DNA from: Leptospira dzoumogneensis
GTDB taxonomy: Bacteria > Spirochaetota > Leptospiria > Leptospirales > Leptospiraceae
DNA: 64,000 bases
Direction of reading: 5' to 3'
Assembly (NCBI RefSeq): GCF_004770895.1
Contig: NZ_RQHS01000005.1
Coordinates: 62,001 to 126,000, forward strand
Below, piece by piece: positions 19,285 through 28,730 of this stretch; the stretch's first letter is position 1, and each line of letters starts with the position of its first letter. A program made the translations under genes and the position numbers. The notes below the pieces were generated by a model, which ran no database searches, was not told where the DNA came from, and saw only the letters and a program-made list of their open reading frames with translations.

Positions 19285-21518
19285 TCGGCTTTAAATTCAG
19301 ACTTATACTCGCTCTATCTTTTATATTTTCCGTTTCAGTACTTCTTTTAGAGCCTTATTTTCCTTCCGGGATTTTTTATAAGTCCAGATTGGAATCAGTA
19401 TTTTCCTCTTTTAATAAGGAGATCCTAGAGTTAGAAAAAAAGATCAGAGAATCGGATCCGGAAGAATTGGACACGAATCATCTGTTTCTTCCCGTTCGGA
19501 ATTTTTTGTCCTGGGATCCGAATCTTAAAAATACTCCGAACCTGGAATTTTCAGGAGATAAAGAAAGGTATCTATTGTCCCAAGCATGGGAAGGAAAGAC
19601 TAGCCGTTTTCTCTCTTTAGAGAATGAACCTGTACTATTTGTTCCATTATATACAAAGTCGGTCGCCGTACTTGCGGTGCTTGATAAGGAAAAATTCAAA
19701 ATTTCCTTAGATGATAAGATAGAATACTTTGTTCCAGAACCAAGACTTGGGACTTTCCAAGATTGGGAAGAAAAAGGAGACAAGACAGATCCAAGAAAAA
19801 TTTCGGAAGAAGTTTTAAAGTCCATGAAGGAAGGGGGAAACGACTTCAAAGAGATCCGGCTTGGAGATAAATTATACAGAGCTTATTACGCATTCTATCC
19901 GGAAGAAAAAATAGGTTTTATCCAAGGGATCTTACTCTTAGTTCCTTACGAACGTAATATTTTCTTAATATTATTCCCCGTGTTTTTCGGGTTATTATTC
20001 CTATTGGATGTATGTATTCTTCTGGTCAGAAAGAATAAATCCTCTTCTTCTTATGCGAGATCGGATGTGTCTAAACTCATCCAAACTCTATCTCAGAGAA
20101 TAGAAGAAAGTAATTTTAAACATGTAGAAGCCGCAAAATTTCCCGAACTTCAAACTGTACCTGAAATAGTAACTATTCCTCCTGTTTTGGAAACGAAATC
20201 GAATGCAAGCGGCACATTCTATGTTCTACCTTTCGATCTGCCTGGAGATTCTTTTTTAACTCCTAAATTTTTAAGAGAGAAGAAGGAGCCGATCCATATC
20301 GAAAGAGAAGCGGCATCCGCTCCTTCTGCCGTATCCGTTGTGGAAATGCCGGAAGCTCTCCAGAAAAAAAGAGATTCTATTTTTACGGATGAATTGGCAA
20401 GGCTTGTTGAAAAAGTAAAAACAAGCAGTCCTGAAATTCCTCAGATAGAAATTTCGGATCGTCCTAAGGATTCAGGTCTTTTAGCAAAAGCGTTGAGAGT
20501 GACTGGACTTGCGGAGATCGGTCTCAAGGCAGCGAGAGGCCTTGCTCCTCAGCATAAGTCTAGATTCTTCCTTTGGGCGAGAGCTTGGTGGGGAATTCGT
20601 AAAACGGATCCGAATGAAGAACTTCCTCTATCTGAAAAATTCAGAGGATGGTTGGATAAACAACCTATCCGTGAAAAAAGAAAGATCCTAGAAGTTTTAG
20701 ATGAGATCCACCAGGGTCTGGATACTCCCATTTCTTCCTTACTAAAATATTATCTTACGATCTTCTCTTCTCTTCACTTGAAATCTTTTAGTATTCATTT
20801 TTATGACAGAAGAAGAGGTGCTTATCTTCCTGTAGTGTCTTACGGTTTGCAGCCTTATAGCCGTCAGAATATGATCTTTTTATACGGAGATCAGTTTTTA
20901 GGAAAAGAAGTTGGAGATGTTTCTATCATAGACGTTACCGAGGAAAGACGTAACGATCATTTCTTCCGTAAAAAATTCGATTCTGCGGACCTGGATGGAG
21001 TTATGAGAATTATTTCCTTCCCGCTTTTCAGGTCAGGTTTGGATTTTAGATTTTTCCTGATGTTCCCGGATCCACCTAATAATGATTTGGCGGAACAGAT
21101 CAGAGAGAATGTGGAAAATTCCATAGAACCGGTGGAAGATGCGTTTTTACAATTGGAAATAGAGCAGGCTTCTCATGCCATCCAGGACAAAAGAGATTTG
21201 GTCCAAATCCAATTCTTACTTCTCCGTTGGGCGACCCACGGTGAAAGAAGCAGATGTAATCTGTACAAGATCAAATGTACAGGCGACTTGGATTATCCTT
21301 CTATAGACAAATGGAGAAAGGACGTTTTGGATGAGATCCAGCCTAAGCTCGGAGCGGAAGATTACGGATTCGGGGTTTCACCTTCCGAAATTTTCGTTTT
21401 GTCCAGAGAAGAAAGAGAATCAGAACTGAGACTGATTTTGGATTCGATAGGCAAAGAGTATAAGATCACTCCACTTCCTTATCCGGAAAATGGAAAAAAT
21501 TTATACACTTATATTTAA
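19281..21518 (+). CDS. Large membrane protein with external sensor-like and cytoplasmic GAF-like regions
   Basis: A 745-residue protein with a first helix at ~6-24, an extracytoplasmic domain of ~200 residues, a second helix at about 230-250 (ILFPVFFGLLFLLDVCILLV), then ~490 cytoplasmic residues. The cytoplasmic part begins with a low-complexity linker, and around residues 480-600 has a GAF-like run (SSLHLKSFSIHFYDRRRGAYLPVVSYG, here abbreviated by its ends SSLHLK and VVSYG). No kinase, cyclase or DNA-binding motif is visible. It overlaps the previous gene by 4 nt. The pair could be a signalling or envelope-monitoring device; that is inference. Confidence 0.6.
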   Translation: MIGFKFRLILALSFIFSVSVLLLEPYFPSGIFYKSRLESVFSSFNKEILELEKKIRESDPEELDTNHLFLPVRNFLSWDPNLKNTPNLEFSGDKERYLLSQAWEGKTSRFLSLENEPVLFVPLYTKSVAVLAVLDKEKFKISLDDKIEYFVPEPRLGTFQDWEEKGDKTDPRKISEEVLKSMKEGGNDFKEIRLGDKLYRAYYAFYPEEKIGFIQGILLLVPYERNIFLILFPVFFGLLFLLDVCILLVRKNKSSSSYARSDVSKLIQTLSQRIEESNFKHVEAAKFPELQTVPEIVTIPPVLETKSNASGTFYVLPFDLPGDSFLTPKFLREKKEPIHIEREAASAPSAVSVVEMPEALQKKRDSIFTDELARLVEKVKTSSPEIPQIEISDRPKDSGLLAKALRVTGLAEIGLKAARGLAPQHKSRFFLWARAWWGIRKTDPNEELPLSEKFRGWLDKQPIREKRKILEVLDEIHQGLDTPISSLLKYYLTIFSSLHLKSFSIHFYDRRRGAYLPVVSYGLQPYSRQNMIFLYGDQFLGKEVGDVSIIDVTEERRNDHFFRKKFDSADLDGVMRIISFPLFRSGLDFRFFLMFPDPPNNDLAEQIRENVENSIEPVEDAFLQLEIEQASHAIQDKRDLVQIQFLLLRWATHGERSRCNLYKIKCTGDLDYPSIDKWRKDVLDEIQPKLGAEDYGFGVSPSEIFVLSREERESELRLILDSIGKEYKITPLPYPENGKNLYTYI

Positions 21519-21551
21519 TATTTTCCTAAATCGGATAAGATCTAACCTGAA

Positions 21552-22145
21552 ATGCGCGCCTTCTGTTGTATCATTTTTTTTTGTGCAAGTGTAACTTCTT
21601 CTTATCCCCAAGAAGAAAATAGAAGAGAATGGAATAAGGCGGCAAAACAAAAAGTTTTACTTCTCCACCAAAGCGGAAAAGAGGCGGAGAGTCTTCCCTT
21701 CTTAGAAGAATACGTCAAAAAAAATCCGAATGAGTTGATCTATAAACTCTATCTGGCTCGTGCACTTTTTTGGAGAGCGGACTTAGAATTGCCCGGTCAT
21801 TCCGAAGATGTATTTTCCAGAATGGAGAAGGTCCGAAAGATCAGGGACAATTACCTCCGAGCGGCGAGTCTTTTCGAAGAGAATGTAGGCTATTTGGAAA
21901 AGGTAAGCCCAAGAGATCCCGATTTAGGAAAGTGGACCTTTTTATGGGCCATGTCTGAGTGGTATGCCGGCAGGGAAGATAGGGCCATCCAGCTATTTAA
22001 AAAGTCCTTTAAGCATGATTTTCGTTTGAACCAGGCAAATTATAATATCGCGGCCATTTATGAAAGCCTGGGACAGATACTAGATTCTCAAATTTATTAC
22101 GGAACCTACTTGAAAAACGAAAAGGAACTGAAAGAAGAGGAGTAA
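21552..22145 (+). CDS. Exported TPR-like protein
   Basis: A signal peptide (MRAFCCIIFFCASVTSSYP) precedes ~175 residues of helical repeats. LLHQSGKEAESLPFLEEY and WYAGREDRAIQLFKKSFKHD resemble TPR helices. The Cys residues in the hydrophobic core could allow lipidation at Cys11, but a lipobox there is poor. The gene follows the GAF-like protein by 33 nt, and its stop codon shares a base with the ATG of the small RHH gene, so it probably belongs to the same transcript. Confidence 0.65.
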   Translation: MRAFCCIIFFCASVTSSYPQEENRREWNKAAKQKVLLLHQSGKEAESLPFLEEYVKKNPNELIYKLYLARALFWRADLELPGHSEDVFSRMEKVRKIRDNYLRAASLFEENVGYLEKVSPRDPDLGKWTFLWAMSEWYAGREDRAIQLFKKSFKHDFRLNQANYNIAAIYESLGQILDSQIYYGTYLKNEKELKEEE

Positions 22146-22348
22146 TGGCCCGTGTCGAAAGAAGATTTCAGATGCTCCTCACAGAGGAAGAATTCGAATT
22201 GTTAAGGACCGAGGCGGAAAAAAGAGACCTCTCCGCTTCCGAACTGCTGCGCTCCTGTTTTAGGAACGAAGTTTTCAAATCGGATTCTTACCAAAGACTA
22301 GAAGCATTGAGAGAATTATCCAAAATTTATCCGGAAGCAAAAGTTTGA
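22145..22348 (+). CDS. Ribbon-helix-helix protein, probable antitoxin
   Basis: A 67-residue protein with the CopG/RHH pattern: a basic beta strand (VERRFQMLLT), helix A (EEEFELLRTEAEKR) and, after DLSAS, helix B (ELLRSCFRNEV). RHH antitoxins bind operator DNA as dimers and neutralise the toxin with the C-terminal tail. The downstream PIN-like gene starts on a TTG that overlaps this stop (TTGA), the usual antitoxin-first arrangement. The unusual feature is that the pair sits at the end of a longer operon rather than behind its own promoter. Confidence 0.65.
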   Translation: MARVERRFQMLLTEEEFELLRTEAEKRDLSASELLRSCFRNEVFKSDSYQRLEALRELSKIYPEAKV

Positions 22349-22761
22349 AATTATTAGTTTCTTCCGATTGTTTTAAGGAATTGGTGCTTGGAAATCCCTC
22401 TTCTCGCCGTTCCGTATCGAACGCGATCGAATCACTTACCAAAAAGAATCATATTTTCGTTTTAGCTCTTTCTAGTTTGGACTCCGTTCTTGAAAAAGAA
22501 TCCGATCCTTTAACAAGAGAGATCATCTGGACCCAATCCAAAAATCTATTCTTGGATTTTCTTCCCATAAGAAAGGAAGAGATCTCGCTTGCGATACGAC
22601 TTTCTTCTTCTAAAAACTTAGAATGGAAAGAATGGTTGGAGATCGCTACGGCCTCTTTGGCGGATCTGGATGGGATCTTGTGCACAAATCCTAAATGGAA
22701 AGAACAGAATCTGGTAAAGATCCTACTCGCTCAGGAAATAGACCTCGACGGGGTCGCTTAA
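22345..22761 (+). CDS. PIN-domain-like protein, probable toxin of a VapBC-like pair
   Basis: A 138-residue protein that fits a PIN ribonuclease by size and end motifs. The N-terminal strand KLLVSSDCFKEL places an acidic residue (Asp8) where PIN proteins have the first catalytic Asp. The C-terminal EIATASLADLDGILCTN matches the family pattern (D/E-x-x-x-AT/SA-x4-D-x-I/L-x-T-N/D). The middle acidic residue is less clear. The start is TTG 22345 overlapping the RHH gene. Its last 39 nt overlap the convergent LamG-like gene. Divergence from canonical PIN means it could be inactive or non-toxic. Confidence 0.55.
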   Translation: MKLLVSSDCFKELVLGNPSSRRSVSNAIESLTKKNHIFVLALSSLDSVLEKESDPLTREIIWTQSKNLFLDFLPIRKEEISLAIRLSSSKNLEWKEWLEIATASLADLDGILCTNPKWKEQNLVKILLAQEIDLDGVA

Positions 22762-24603
22762 AGGACTCAGTTGGTCCGGTCCGTTCTCAGGATCGTAAAC
22801 CGCGTTATAAGCGGCAACTTTGAAATAATACGTTAGTCCCTTTTGGAAGAATAAAAGTTTTTTATCGTAAGGGTCCTTACGAGGTTTCGGTCTTTTCTTT
22901 TTGGACTTTGGACTTTCATCCTCGTCTTCATTTTCTTCCGGTTTTTCCGCGTTCAAAGAAATAAGCCTATTGTCTATACACTGACAAAGTTTAGGACCGC
23001 TCATATCATTACGCTTGGGACAAGTGGGATCATCGCCCAAGATCGGATCCAAATATTCGCTCATCGGATGTTTGGTTTTTCCCTTGGTAGTCAGAACAGG
23101 CATTTTTCCTTTTGCCAATTCTTTGCTTGTACCTTTTAATATACCAACCATACGATTCGGACCGACTCCGTAGTGGATTACATAGCCGCCTTTTTGCTGT
23201 ACGTTCCGTTCCGGGTTTTGGGTCCAACTCAAACAAACGCGAGGACCCTGAGCTTCGGGATCATAATCATCGAAGTTCACTATTTTCAGACCGGCAGGTC
23301 TGACAGGAGGAAGGGTTTCTCTATAAGAAAATGTTAATGCTTCTAATTCGGGACTGGACTTGGAACCAGAGTCTGTCTTAAATTTGACCTTTACTTGGTA
23401 ATATTTAAAATAAGAAAGTTTGTTTCCCCAAACCTTATCAAGAGGAATACGATAGCTGGAAGATTTTCCTTTAGGAGAACTTTCTTCTTCCGTTTCTCTG
23501 TATGGATCATCTTCTTTAAATTCTTCTTCTATCTTTCTGAGATCGATCGATTTCCAAGCAGGATATTCTTCCGTTTTGGAAAAAATTTTAGGAGAAGATC
23601 TGAAGTATAATTCTAGGACGGAAGATTTAGGGACATTCGCTTTTAGCAATACTGCTTCCGGTATAGAATTCGAAAATTTGGTCTTATAAACCGGAGAAAC
23701 CGCAGTCCCGAATTTTGCATCCGCAGTAAAAGAAGAAGGATCGTATTTTTGTCCGTCGTATTGAGTGGATAAGACCTCCGGATCCGGACTTCCTTTGGAG
23801 ACTAAAAAGTCATCCAACCAGCCGTAAAAACTTTCACCGATCTTAAATGGAGTACTGTCTTCCGGATGAAAACCGATACGGATAATAGGTTCTTTAGAGG
23901 AAACGGATGCTCTGTCTGTTTCTTTTCCGTTGATATATAATACGATCTCTCTCTGAGCAGGTTTGAAATGGATGATAAAATGGTTCCAGTCAGATCTGGA
24001 AAGTCTGGAATTCCCCGCGAGTTTGAGAGATAGATGTGTTTTGTCCGCTTTTTGGAAAAAATTACGAAATTCTAATATTGGTATTTCGTCTTTGATCCTG
24101 AGATCCCAGCCGAATTTTTTTCCTCTAGTATATAGGTCCTTAGAGAGCAGGACAGCTTCCTTGTCCAGGTTTCCGGGCAATAAGAAAAAGGAGATATAAA
24201 ATTCTTCCTTTATATCCGGACTTGTAAGAATTCCTTTTGTTTTTCCGGAAACCTTGATGCCGGATCTTTTACCCACAAAACCTGCTGATCTTTTTCCTGA
24301 ATGTACTTTTGCTGCATCAGGAAGATAAGAAGAAGTTAATATTCTGTAACCGCCTGCCTTGTCGCTAAGATCGGCGGCTTCCTTTTCTTCGAAATCTAAA
24401 AATAGATCGGAACCTTCTTTTCGATCGCGGGGACTTAATTCTAATTTGGGAGCTCCATTCTCCGTACTTCCCAAACGAACATATTTAAGAACGAATGCGC
24501 TTAGAGAAAATGAATTGGATTCGGCTGAAATAGGGCCGGAGAAAAAGGAAACAAGACCGACCAAACCTAAGAGATAGACCGGATAAAGGATCTTGTTTCG
24601 CAT
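22723..24603 (-). CDS. Exported LamG/concanavalin-like protein
   Basis: A signal peptide (ILYPVYLLGLVGLVSFFSG, cleaved near ISA) leads a 626-residue protein. Residues ~65-280 resemble a LamG/concanavalin-A jelly roll (FYISFFLLPGNL, DWNHFIIHF, EIVLYINGKETDR, YGWLDDFLVSKG), a fold that usually binds carbohydrate or protein ligands. A later beta-rich part contains an FN3-like region with LKIVNFDDYDPEA and CLSWTQNPE. A short acidic/Lys-rich low-complexity segment (EDEDESPKSKKKRPKPRK) precedes the C-terminus. No enzyme motif is seen. It is probably a surface or periplasmic binding protein. Confidence 0.65.
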   Translation of the reverse strand: MRNKILYPVYLLGLVGLVSFFSGPISAESNSFSLSAFVLKYVRLGSTENGAPKLELSPRDRKEGSDLFLDFEEKEAADLSDKAGGYRILTSSYLPDAAKVHSGKRSAGFVGKRSGIKVSGKTKGILTSPDIKEEFYISFFLLPGNLDKEAVLLSKDLYTRGKKFGWDLRIKDEIPILEFRNFFQKADKTHLSLKLAGNSRLSRSDWNHFIIHFKPAQREIVLYINGKETDRASVSSKEPIIRIGFHPEDSTPFKIGESFYGWLDDFLVSKGSPDPEVLSTQYDGQKYDPSSFTADAKFGTAVSPVYKTKFSNSIPEAVLLKANVPKSSVLELYFRSSPKIFSKTEEYPAWKSIDLRKIEEEFKEDDPYRETEEESSPKGKSSSYRIPLDKVWGNKLSYFKYYQVKVKFKTDSGSKSSPELEALTFSYRETLPPVRPAGLKIVNFDDYDPEAQGPRVCLSWTQNPERNVQQKGGYVIHYGVGPNRMVGILKGTSKELAKGKMPVLTTKGKTKHPMSEYLDPILGDDPTCPKRNDMSGPKLCQCIDNRLISLNAEKPEENEDEDESPKSKKKRPKPRKDPYDKKLLFFQKGLTYYFKVAAYNAVYDPENGPDQLSPLSDPVEVYFLSE

Positions 24604-24626
24604 TCTTAAAGGTATTTTTCCGTTTA

Positions 24627-25061
24627 TTAAACGATGGTATCTAACTGACCCACCCTTCTTTCATGACGTCCAGCCTCGAAAGAAGTATTCAGCCATTTCT
24701 GAGCGATGCGGGTAGCAAGTTCTTTGCCTAAAACTCTTCCGCCTAATACCAATACGTTTGCATTGTTATGGCGGCGAGACATTTCTGCAGTGAATTCGTC
24801 ATGGCAAAGAGCAGCTCTGATCCCCTTATGACGGTTTGCTGCGATAGAAGCTCCGATCCCTGTCCCACAAAGTGCGATCAGTCCATCCACTTCTTTAGAG
24901 AGTACTTTTTTGCAGGCGTCTGCGATCACCAAGGGATAATCCACAGAAGTCTCGTCCTTTACGCCCAAGTCCAGGATCTCAATCGAGTCCGCTAATTCTT
25001 TGCGAAGGAATTCTTTAAGTTCGAATCCGCCGTGATCGGAAGCGATGCCAATTTTTTTCAT
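24627..25061 (-). CDS. rpiB: Ribose-5-phosphate isomerase B
   Basis: Interconverts ribose-5-phosphate and ribulose-5-phosphate in the pentose phosphate pathway. It has the family N-terminus KKIGIASDHGGFELK, the active-site cysteine in ALCGTGIGASIAANR (about residues 64-78), and RRHNNANVLVLGGR. The 144-residue length is standard for RpiB/LacAB. It lies 23 nt upstream of the exported LamG gene on the same strand, though the functions are unrelated. Confidence 0.93.
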   Translation of the reverse strand: MKKIGIASDHGGFELKEFLRKELADSIEILDLGVKDETSVDYPLVIADACKKVLSKEVDGLIALCGTGIGASIAANRHKGIRAALCHDEFTAEMSRRHNNANVLVLGGRVLGKELATRIAQKWLNTSFEAGRHERRVGQLDTIV

Positions 25062-25140
25062 GTTCTAAAGGTACCGTACCTACGTGAATTCTCCGATTCA
25101 AGCAATTTACAGCAAGTATCGGAAAATAAGGAAAAGTTTC

Positions 25141-25716
25141 CTATTCGAAGAGTCCTTCTTTCAGGAAATCGGGAGCGGTCTGGTAGAATTCCCAATGTTG
25201 GAAGAAGAGGGCCATATAGGTGTTTTGGAAAGTGGATAAGGGAAGAAGCTTTTCGGACAAGGATTGAACCTCTGCCTGATGAAGCCTTGTTAAAAGTTCC
25301 TTTTTAGACTCTATAAAAGTACGTAGATTTTTCTCTTCGTAAGCGGAGAGCCGGATCGTCTTTTCGTCGGAGAGCAAAAAGTTTTCGTAATAAGAAAACA
25401 TAAGCTCTTCAGTTTGCCTATGATGAGAATGGTCTGCGAGTAAGGTCTCTTTTTCTTCCTTAGTTAGTCCGGACATACGGATACATTCTAAACTTTGGTA
25501 CGCGGACTTTGCTTCTTGTAAGGCAAGTTCTTCCGCAATCTTTGTTCTTTCTTCCGGAGAAAGTTTAGAAGTGTAAAATTCCTTTAATTCTTTATGGCTC
25601 CCGCCTTGGGATAAACAATGGCCGATTTTTAATTTCGTGGGAAAGAATAAAGGAGAAGCGGATATCTGAAGGATACCCGCGCATATAAGAGTTAGGATCA
25701 GAAGAATGTGTTTCAT
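25141..25716 (-). CDS. Exported helical protein, unknown function
   Basis: A signal peptide (MKHILLILTLICAGILQISA) precedes ~170 residues predicted by eye to be almost all helical and rich in Glu, Lys and Leu (for example LSPEERTKIAEELALQEAK). There are two cysteines in the mature part, near the start. No repeat or enzyme motif is recognisable. It begins 19 nt after the serC stop on the same strand and is probably co-transcribed with it. Confidence 0.6.
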   Translation of the reverse strand: MKHILLILTLICAGILQISASPLFFPTKLKIGHCLSQGGSHKELKEFYTSKLSPEERTKIAEELALQEAKSAYQSLECIRMSGLTKEEKETLLADHSHHRQTEELMFSYYENFLLSDEKTIRLSAYEEKNLRTFIESKKELLTRLHQAEVQSLSEKLLPLSTFQNTYMALFFQHWEFYQTAPDFLKEGLFE

Positions 25717-25734
25717 TCTATTTTTCCGGAAGAT

Positions 25735-26826
25735 TTAGGCCTTCTTCTCGAATTCCTTCATGTATTCTACAAGGGCAATCACACCTTCTTTAGGCATAGA
25801 ATTATAGATGGAGGCTCTTAGGCCGCCGACTAGTCTGTGACCCTCTAATCCGTGAAGTCCTCTTTCTTCTGCTCCTGCTAAAAACTTAGATTCTAAATTT
25901 TTGTCATGGAGAGTGAATACGACATTCATTACGGATCTTGAATTCGGTTTTACCGGAGCATTATAGAAGGAAGTGGTTTCCAAATAATCGTATAAAATTT
26001 TGGCCTTCTCCTCATTGATCTTTTCGATCTTCTCCACTCCGCCTAGATCCTTTAACCATTCGAATACTAGTTTGGCCATATAGATAGAATATGTAGGAGG
26101 AGTATTGTACATGGATCTATTTTTTGCGGTAAGAGCATAATCCATCAATATCGGAACGGTTCTACCGGAACGACCGAGCAGGTCCTTGCGGATGATCAAT
26201 ACACTTAAGCCGGATGGTCCGATATTCTTTTGCGCTCCCGCGAATATCGCACCGAACTTGCTCACATCTATTTTTCTAGAAAGAATTTCGGAAGTCATGT
26301 CCGCTATAAGAGGAGCCTTGGTGATAGTAGGAATCGTTGCATAACGAGTTCCTAATAAAGTATTATTAGAAGTGATATATACGTAAGCCGCTCCAGGATT
26401 TACCAGGGAGTCATTCAGTTCGGGAGACTCTGTATATTTATGATCCTCTCCATCATAAATTTTTTTGACCGGGTTGAACCTGAGGGCTTCTTCCATTGCC
26501 TTCTTTGCCCAGATACCTGTGACCGCGAAATCGGCGGACTCTCCCTCTTTCAGAAGATTTAAGGGCAGGGCGGAGAAGTGAAGGCTTGCTCCTCCGGAAA
26601 GAAACATAATTTCGTAATTTTCCGGAACAGATAATAATTCTCTGAGCAAGGAGAGAGATATGTCCAGGACTTCTTCAAAAAGTTTTCCCCTATGACTGTC
26701 TTCCATGATGGACATACCGGACTGGCGGTAGTTCAGAAACTCGGAAGCTGCCTTCTCCATGACTGGAGTGGGAAGCATCGCAGGACCTGCGCAAAAATTG
26801 TAGATTCGGCGCTCAAATTTGCTCAT
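25735..26826 (-). CDS. serC: Phosphoserine aminotransferase
   Basis: PLP enzyme converting 3-phosphohydroxypyruvate to phosphoserine in serine biosynthesis (also used in pyridoxal phosphate synthesis in some bacteria). It has the family N-terminus [12 protein letters not shown], the segment [26 protein letters not shown], and the PLP lysine at Lys200 in [12 protein letters not shown]. The end ([17 protein letters not shown]) is the standard SerC C-terminus. Length 363 is typical. Confidence 0.95.
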   Translation of the reverse strand: MSKFERRIYNFCAGPAMLPTPVMEKAASEFLNYRQSGMSIMEDSHRGKLFEEVLDISLSLLRELLSVPENYEIMFLSGGASLHFSALPLNLLKEGESADFAVTGIWAKKAMEEALRFNPVKKIYDGEDHKYTESPELNDSLVNPGAAYVYITSNNTLLGTRYATIPTITKAPLIADMTSEILSRKIDVSKFGAIFAGAQKNIGPSGLSVLIIRKDLLGRSGRTVPILMDYALTAKNRSMYNTPPTYSIYMAKLVFEWLKDLGGVEKIEKINEEKAKILYDYLETTSFYNAPVKPNSRSVMNVVFTLHDKNLESKFLAGAEERGLHGLEGHRLVGGLRASIYNSMPKEGVIALVEYMKEFEKKA

Positions 26827-26983
26827 GAGGTTAGGGTAAAAACCAGGTCTTGGGAGGCAACTTCTTACTGTTCCAACATTCGAGAAGAATTGAAAAATCC
26901 TTGGCAGAGTCCTATCTAGAATCGTAAGATAGCCATTCGTCTCACCCAGTTAAGGGGGATTCGTATTTCTAAGGAGTTCCATA

Positions 26984-28657
26984 ATGTCACGGATTCGACT
27001 GGCCGTATTTCTAATCTTCTTCGGAAGTTTTAGCTTTCCGATCTTCGCCCAAGAAGGGCCCAAACTTGGAGAAAAGGAAGTTCGTTCTTCCGGAAAAGTG
27101 AACTTCGTCAACAGATCTGCTGCAAGAGCGGACGAAGAGACAAAAGGAAGTAATGCAAGAACCGGAGCCGGGTTATCCGAGGCATTAAAAAAAGATCCTA
27201 AATCGGCAGCTTCTGCAGATGGGATCACAGCGATCCGAATTCTTCCCGATGAGAAAGAAAAAAAGTTCGGAGCGGATCTGATCAGCATCGGTAAGGACGC
27301 GGATTACGGACATATCAACTCCATCCAAAGGATATTATCCGGATATGTGAAAGCAAACTTCGGATATTCGGAAGCAAACTCCGATACATTAGCGACTTAT
27401 ATACTTTATTATAATGCGATCCATCGTAAAGGCGCAGATTATGTTAAACGTAAATACAATACCGAAGTCGTAAAGAACGCACAAAACGATAAGATCGGTA
27501 TCGGTAGACGTTATACGGAATGGCCTGGAAAAACCCAGATCATTATCCCTATCGTCTTTAACGTTCTTTCCGGTGACGGAAAAGATCTGGATACCGACGA
27601 GCTGGAGAAAGAAGTCAATAAGGACCTGGATAAAAAGAAAGAAGGCCAAGACGATAAGAAAAAAATGAACGACCTTCAGAACGAGAAGGCTGAAGAAGAA
27701 AAACGTAAACTCCAGGACAAAAAAGAAGAGAATAGAAAAAAACAAGAAGATGCATCTAATAAAGAAAGAGATGCAGAAAGAGAGATCCAGGAACTGAATA
27801 AAGATCCTGTTAAGAACAAACAAAAGATCACTCAAAAACAAGAAGAGCGTAAACAGGCCCAACAAGAGCAGCAAAAGGCCAAAAAAGAAGAACAACAATT
27901 AAAGGAAAAAGAGAAGGAGATCGCTAAAAAGGAAGAATCTCGTAAATCCGATTCTAAGTCTTCCTCATCTTCTTCCGATTCCAAAAGTTCTTCATCCGGA
28001 GACTCTAAAAAATCGGAAGCTAAGTCCGACGACAATAAGTCCAAGGAAGAGATCAAACAAGAACTGAAAGAAACTAAAAAAGAGTTGGAAGCAGTTAAAG
28101 AAGAACAAAAGAAAAAAGAAGAATTCGACAAGAACGTTGTCGGAGGAAAAATTTTGTTCCTTAAAACCTTAAAGTACACTTCTGACGGACATTATAGCAA
28201 TGAGCTGCACGCGTTAGATCCTGCTAAAGATGATACAATTTTCAAAGGTGACTTTAATAAGATCTGCGGACGCACATTCGAAGTAGTGGATGGAAAAGCT
28301 CTAGTAGTCGGTTACGAGTCCGATCACTCTGCTGCTCACAAACTCATCCTGATCGATCAAGAAACTTTAAAACCTGCGGTTTGGTCCGGAGACTCGGTAT
28401 TCTGGCGTTCTCCAATGATCATCAAAGGAGAAGAGATCTATGCCTTTGAAGAAAGGAACGGAAAATATTATTTAAGCCGTTACGACAAAGGATTAAAGAA
28501 AACTGCAGGAACCGAGGAAGAGATCAGTCCGAACTCAAACGTTACTTTCTTCGGTGAAAAAATTTACGTTACCGGTAAAGAAGAAGGTTCCGGAAAAACG
28601 GAGATCGCAGTATTCAGTAAAGCGGATCTGAAATTGATCAAGAAGATCAAACCTTAA
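26984..28657 (+). CDS. P83/100-family exported antigen
   Basis: Homologue of the spirochaetal P83/100 protein (first known as a Borrelia antigen), of unknown biochemical function. A signal peptide ends after IFA. The conserved N-terminal domain includes TAIRILPDEKEKKFGADLIS and IGIGRRYTEWPGKTQIIIPI (about 75-195). A long charged coiled coil rich in Lys, Glu and Gln follows (about 200-385) with a Ser/Lys low-complexity insert near 325-350. The C-terminal ~170 residues have beta-propeller-like strands (VDGKALVVGY). AAGGAG precedes the ATG. A terminator follows, so it is monocistronic. Confidence 0.85.
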   Translation: MSRIRLAVFLIFFGSFSFPIFAQEGPKLGEKEVRSSGKVNFVNRSAARADEETKGSNARTGAGLSEALKKDPKSAASADGITAIRILPDEKEKKFGADLISIGKDADYGHINSIQRILSGYVKANFGYSEANSDTLATYILYYNAIHRKGADYVKRKYNTEVVKNAQNDKIGIGRRYTEWPGKTQIIIPIVFNVLSGDGKDLDTDELEKEVNKDLDKKKEGQDDKKKMNDLQNEKAEEEKRKLQDKKEENRKKQEDASNKERDAEREIQELNKDPVKNKQKITQKQEERKQAQQEQQKAKKEEQQLKEKEKEIAKKEESRKSDSKSSSSSSDSKSSSSGDSKKSEAKSDDNKSKEEIKQELKETKKELEAVKEEQKKKEEFDKNVVGGKILFLKTLKYTSDGHYSNELHALDPAKDDTIFKGDFNKICGRTFEVVDGKALVVGYESDHSAAHKLILIDQETLKPAVWSGDSVFWRSPMIIKGEEIYAFEERNGKYYLSRYDKGLKKTAGTEEEISPNSNVTFFGEKIYVTGKEEGSGKTEIAVFSKADLKLIKKIKP

Positions 28658-28680
28658 GATCAGCTAGTTGTTAAGAAGAG

Positions 28681-28706
28681 AAGGCGGGCTTGCATCCGCC
28701 TTTTTT
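28681..28706 (+). terminator. Rho-independent terminator after the P83/100 gene
   Basis: AAGGCGG (28681-28687) pairs with CCGCCTT (28696-28702), followed by a run of T to 28706. Confidence 0.85.
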
Positions 28707-28730
28707 ATTTCCGGAGAAGGTCCGTTTGTT

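Noticed and set aside
27389..28179. Long open frames on the minus strand opposite the P83/100 gene
   Set aside because: They mirror the Lys/Glu-rich coiled coil and Ser-rich stretch and give low-complexity Phe/Leu/Ser protein; the plus strand has the clear gene.
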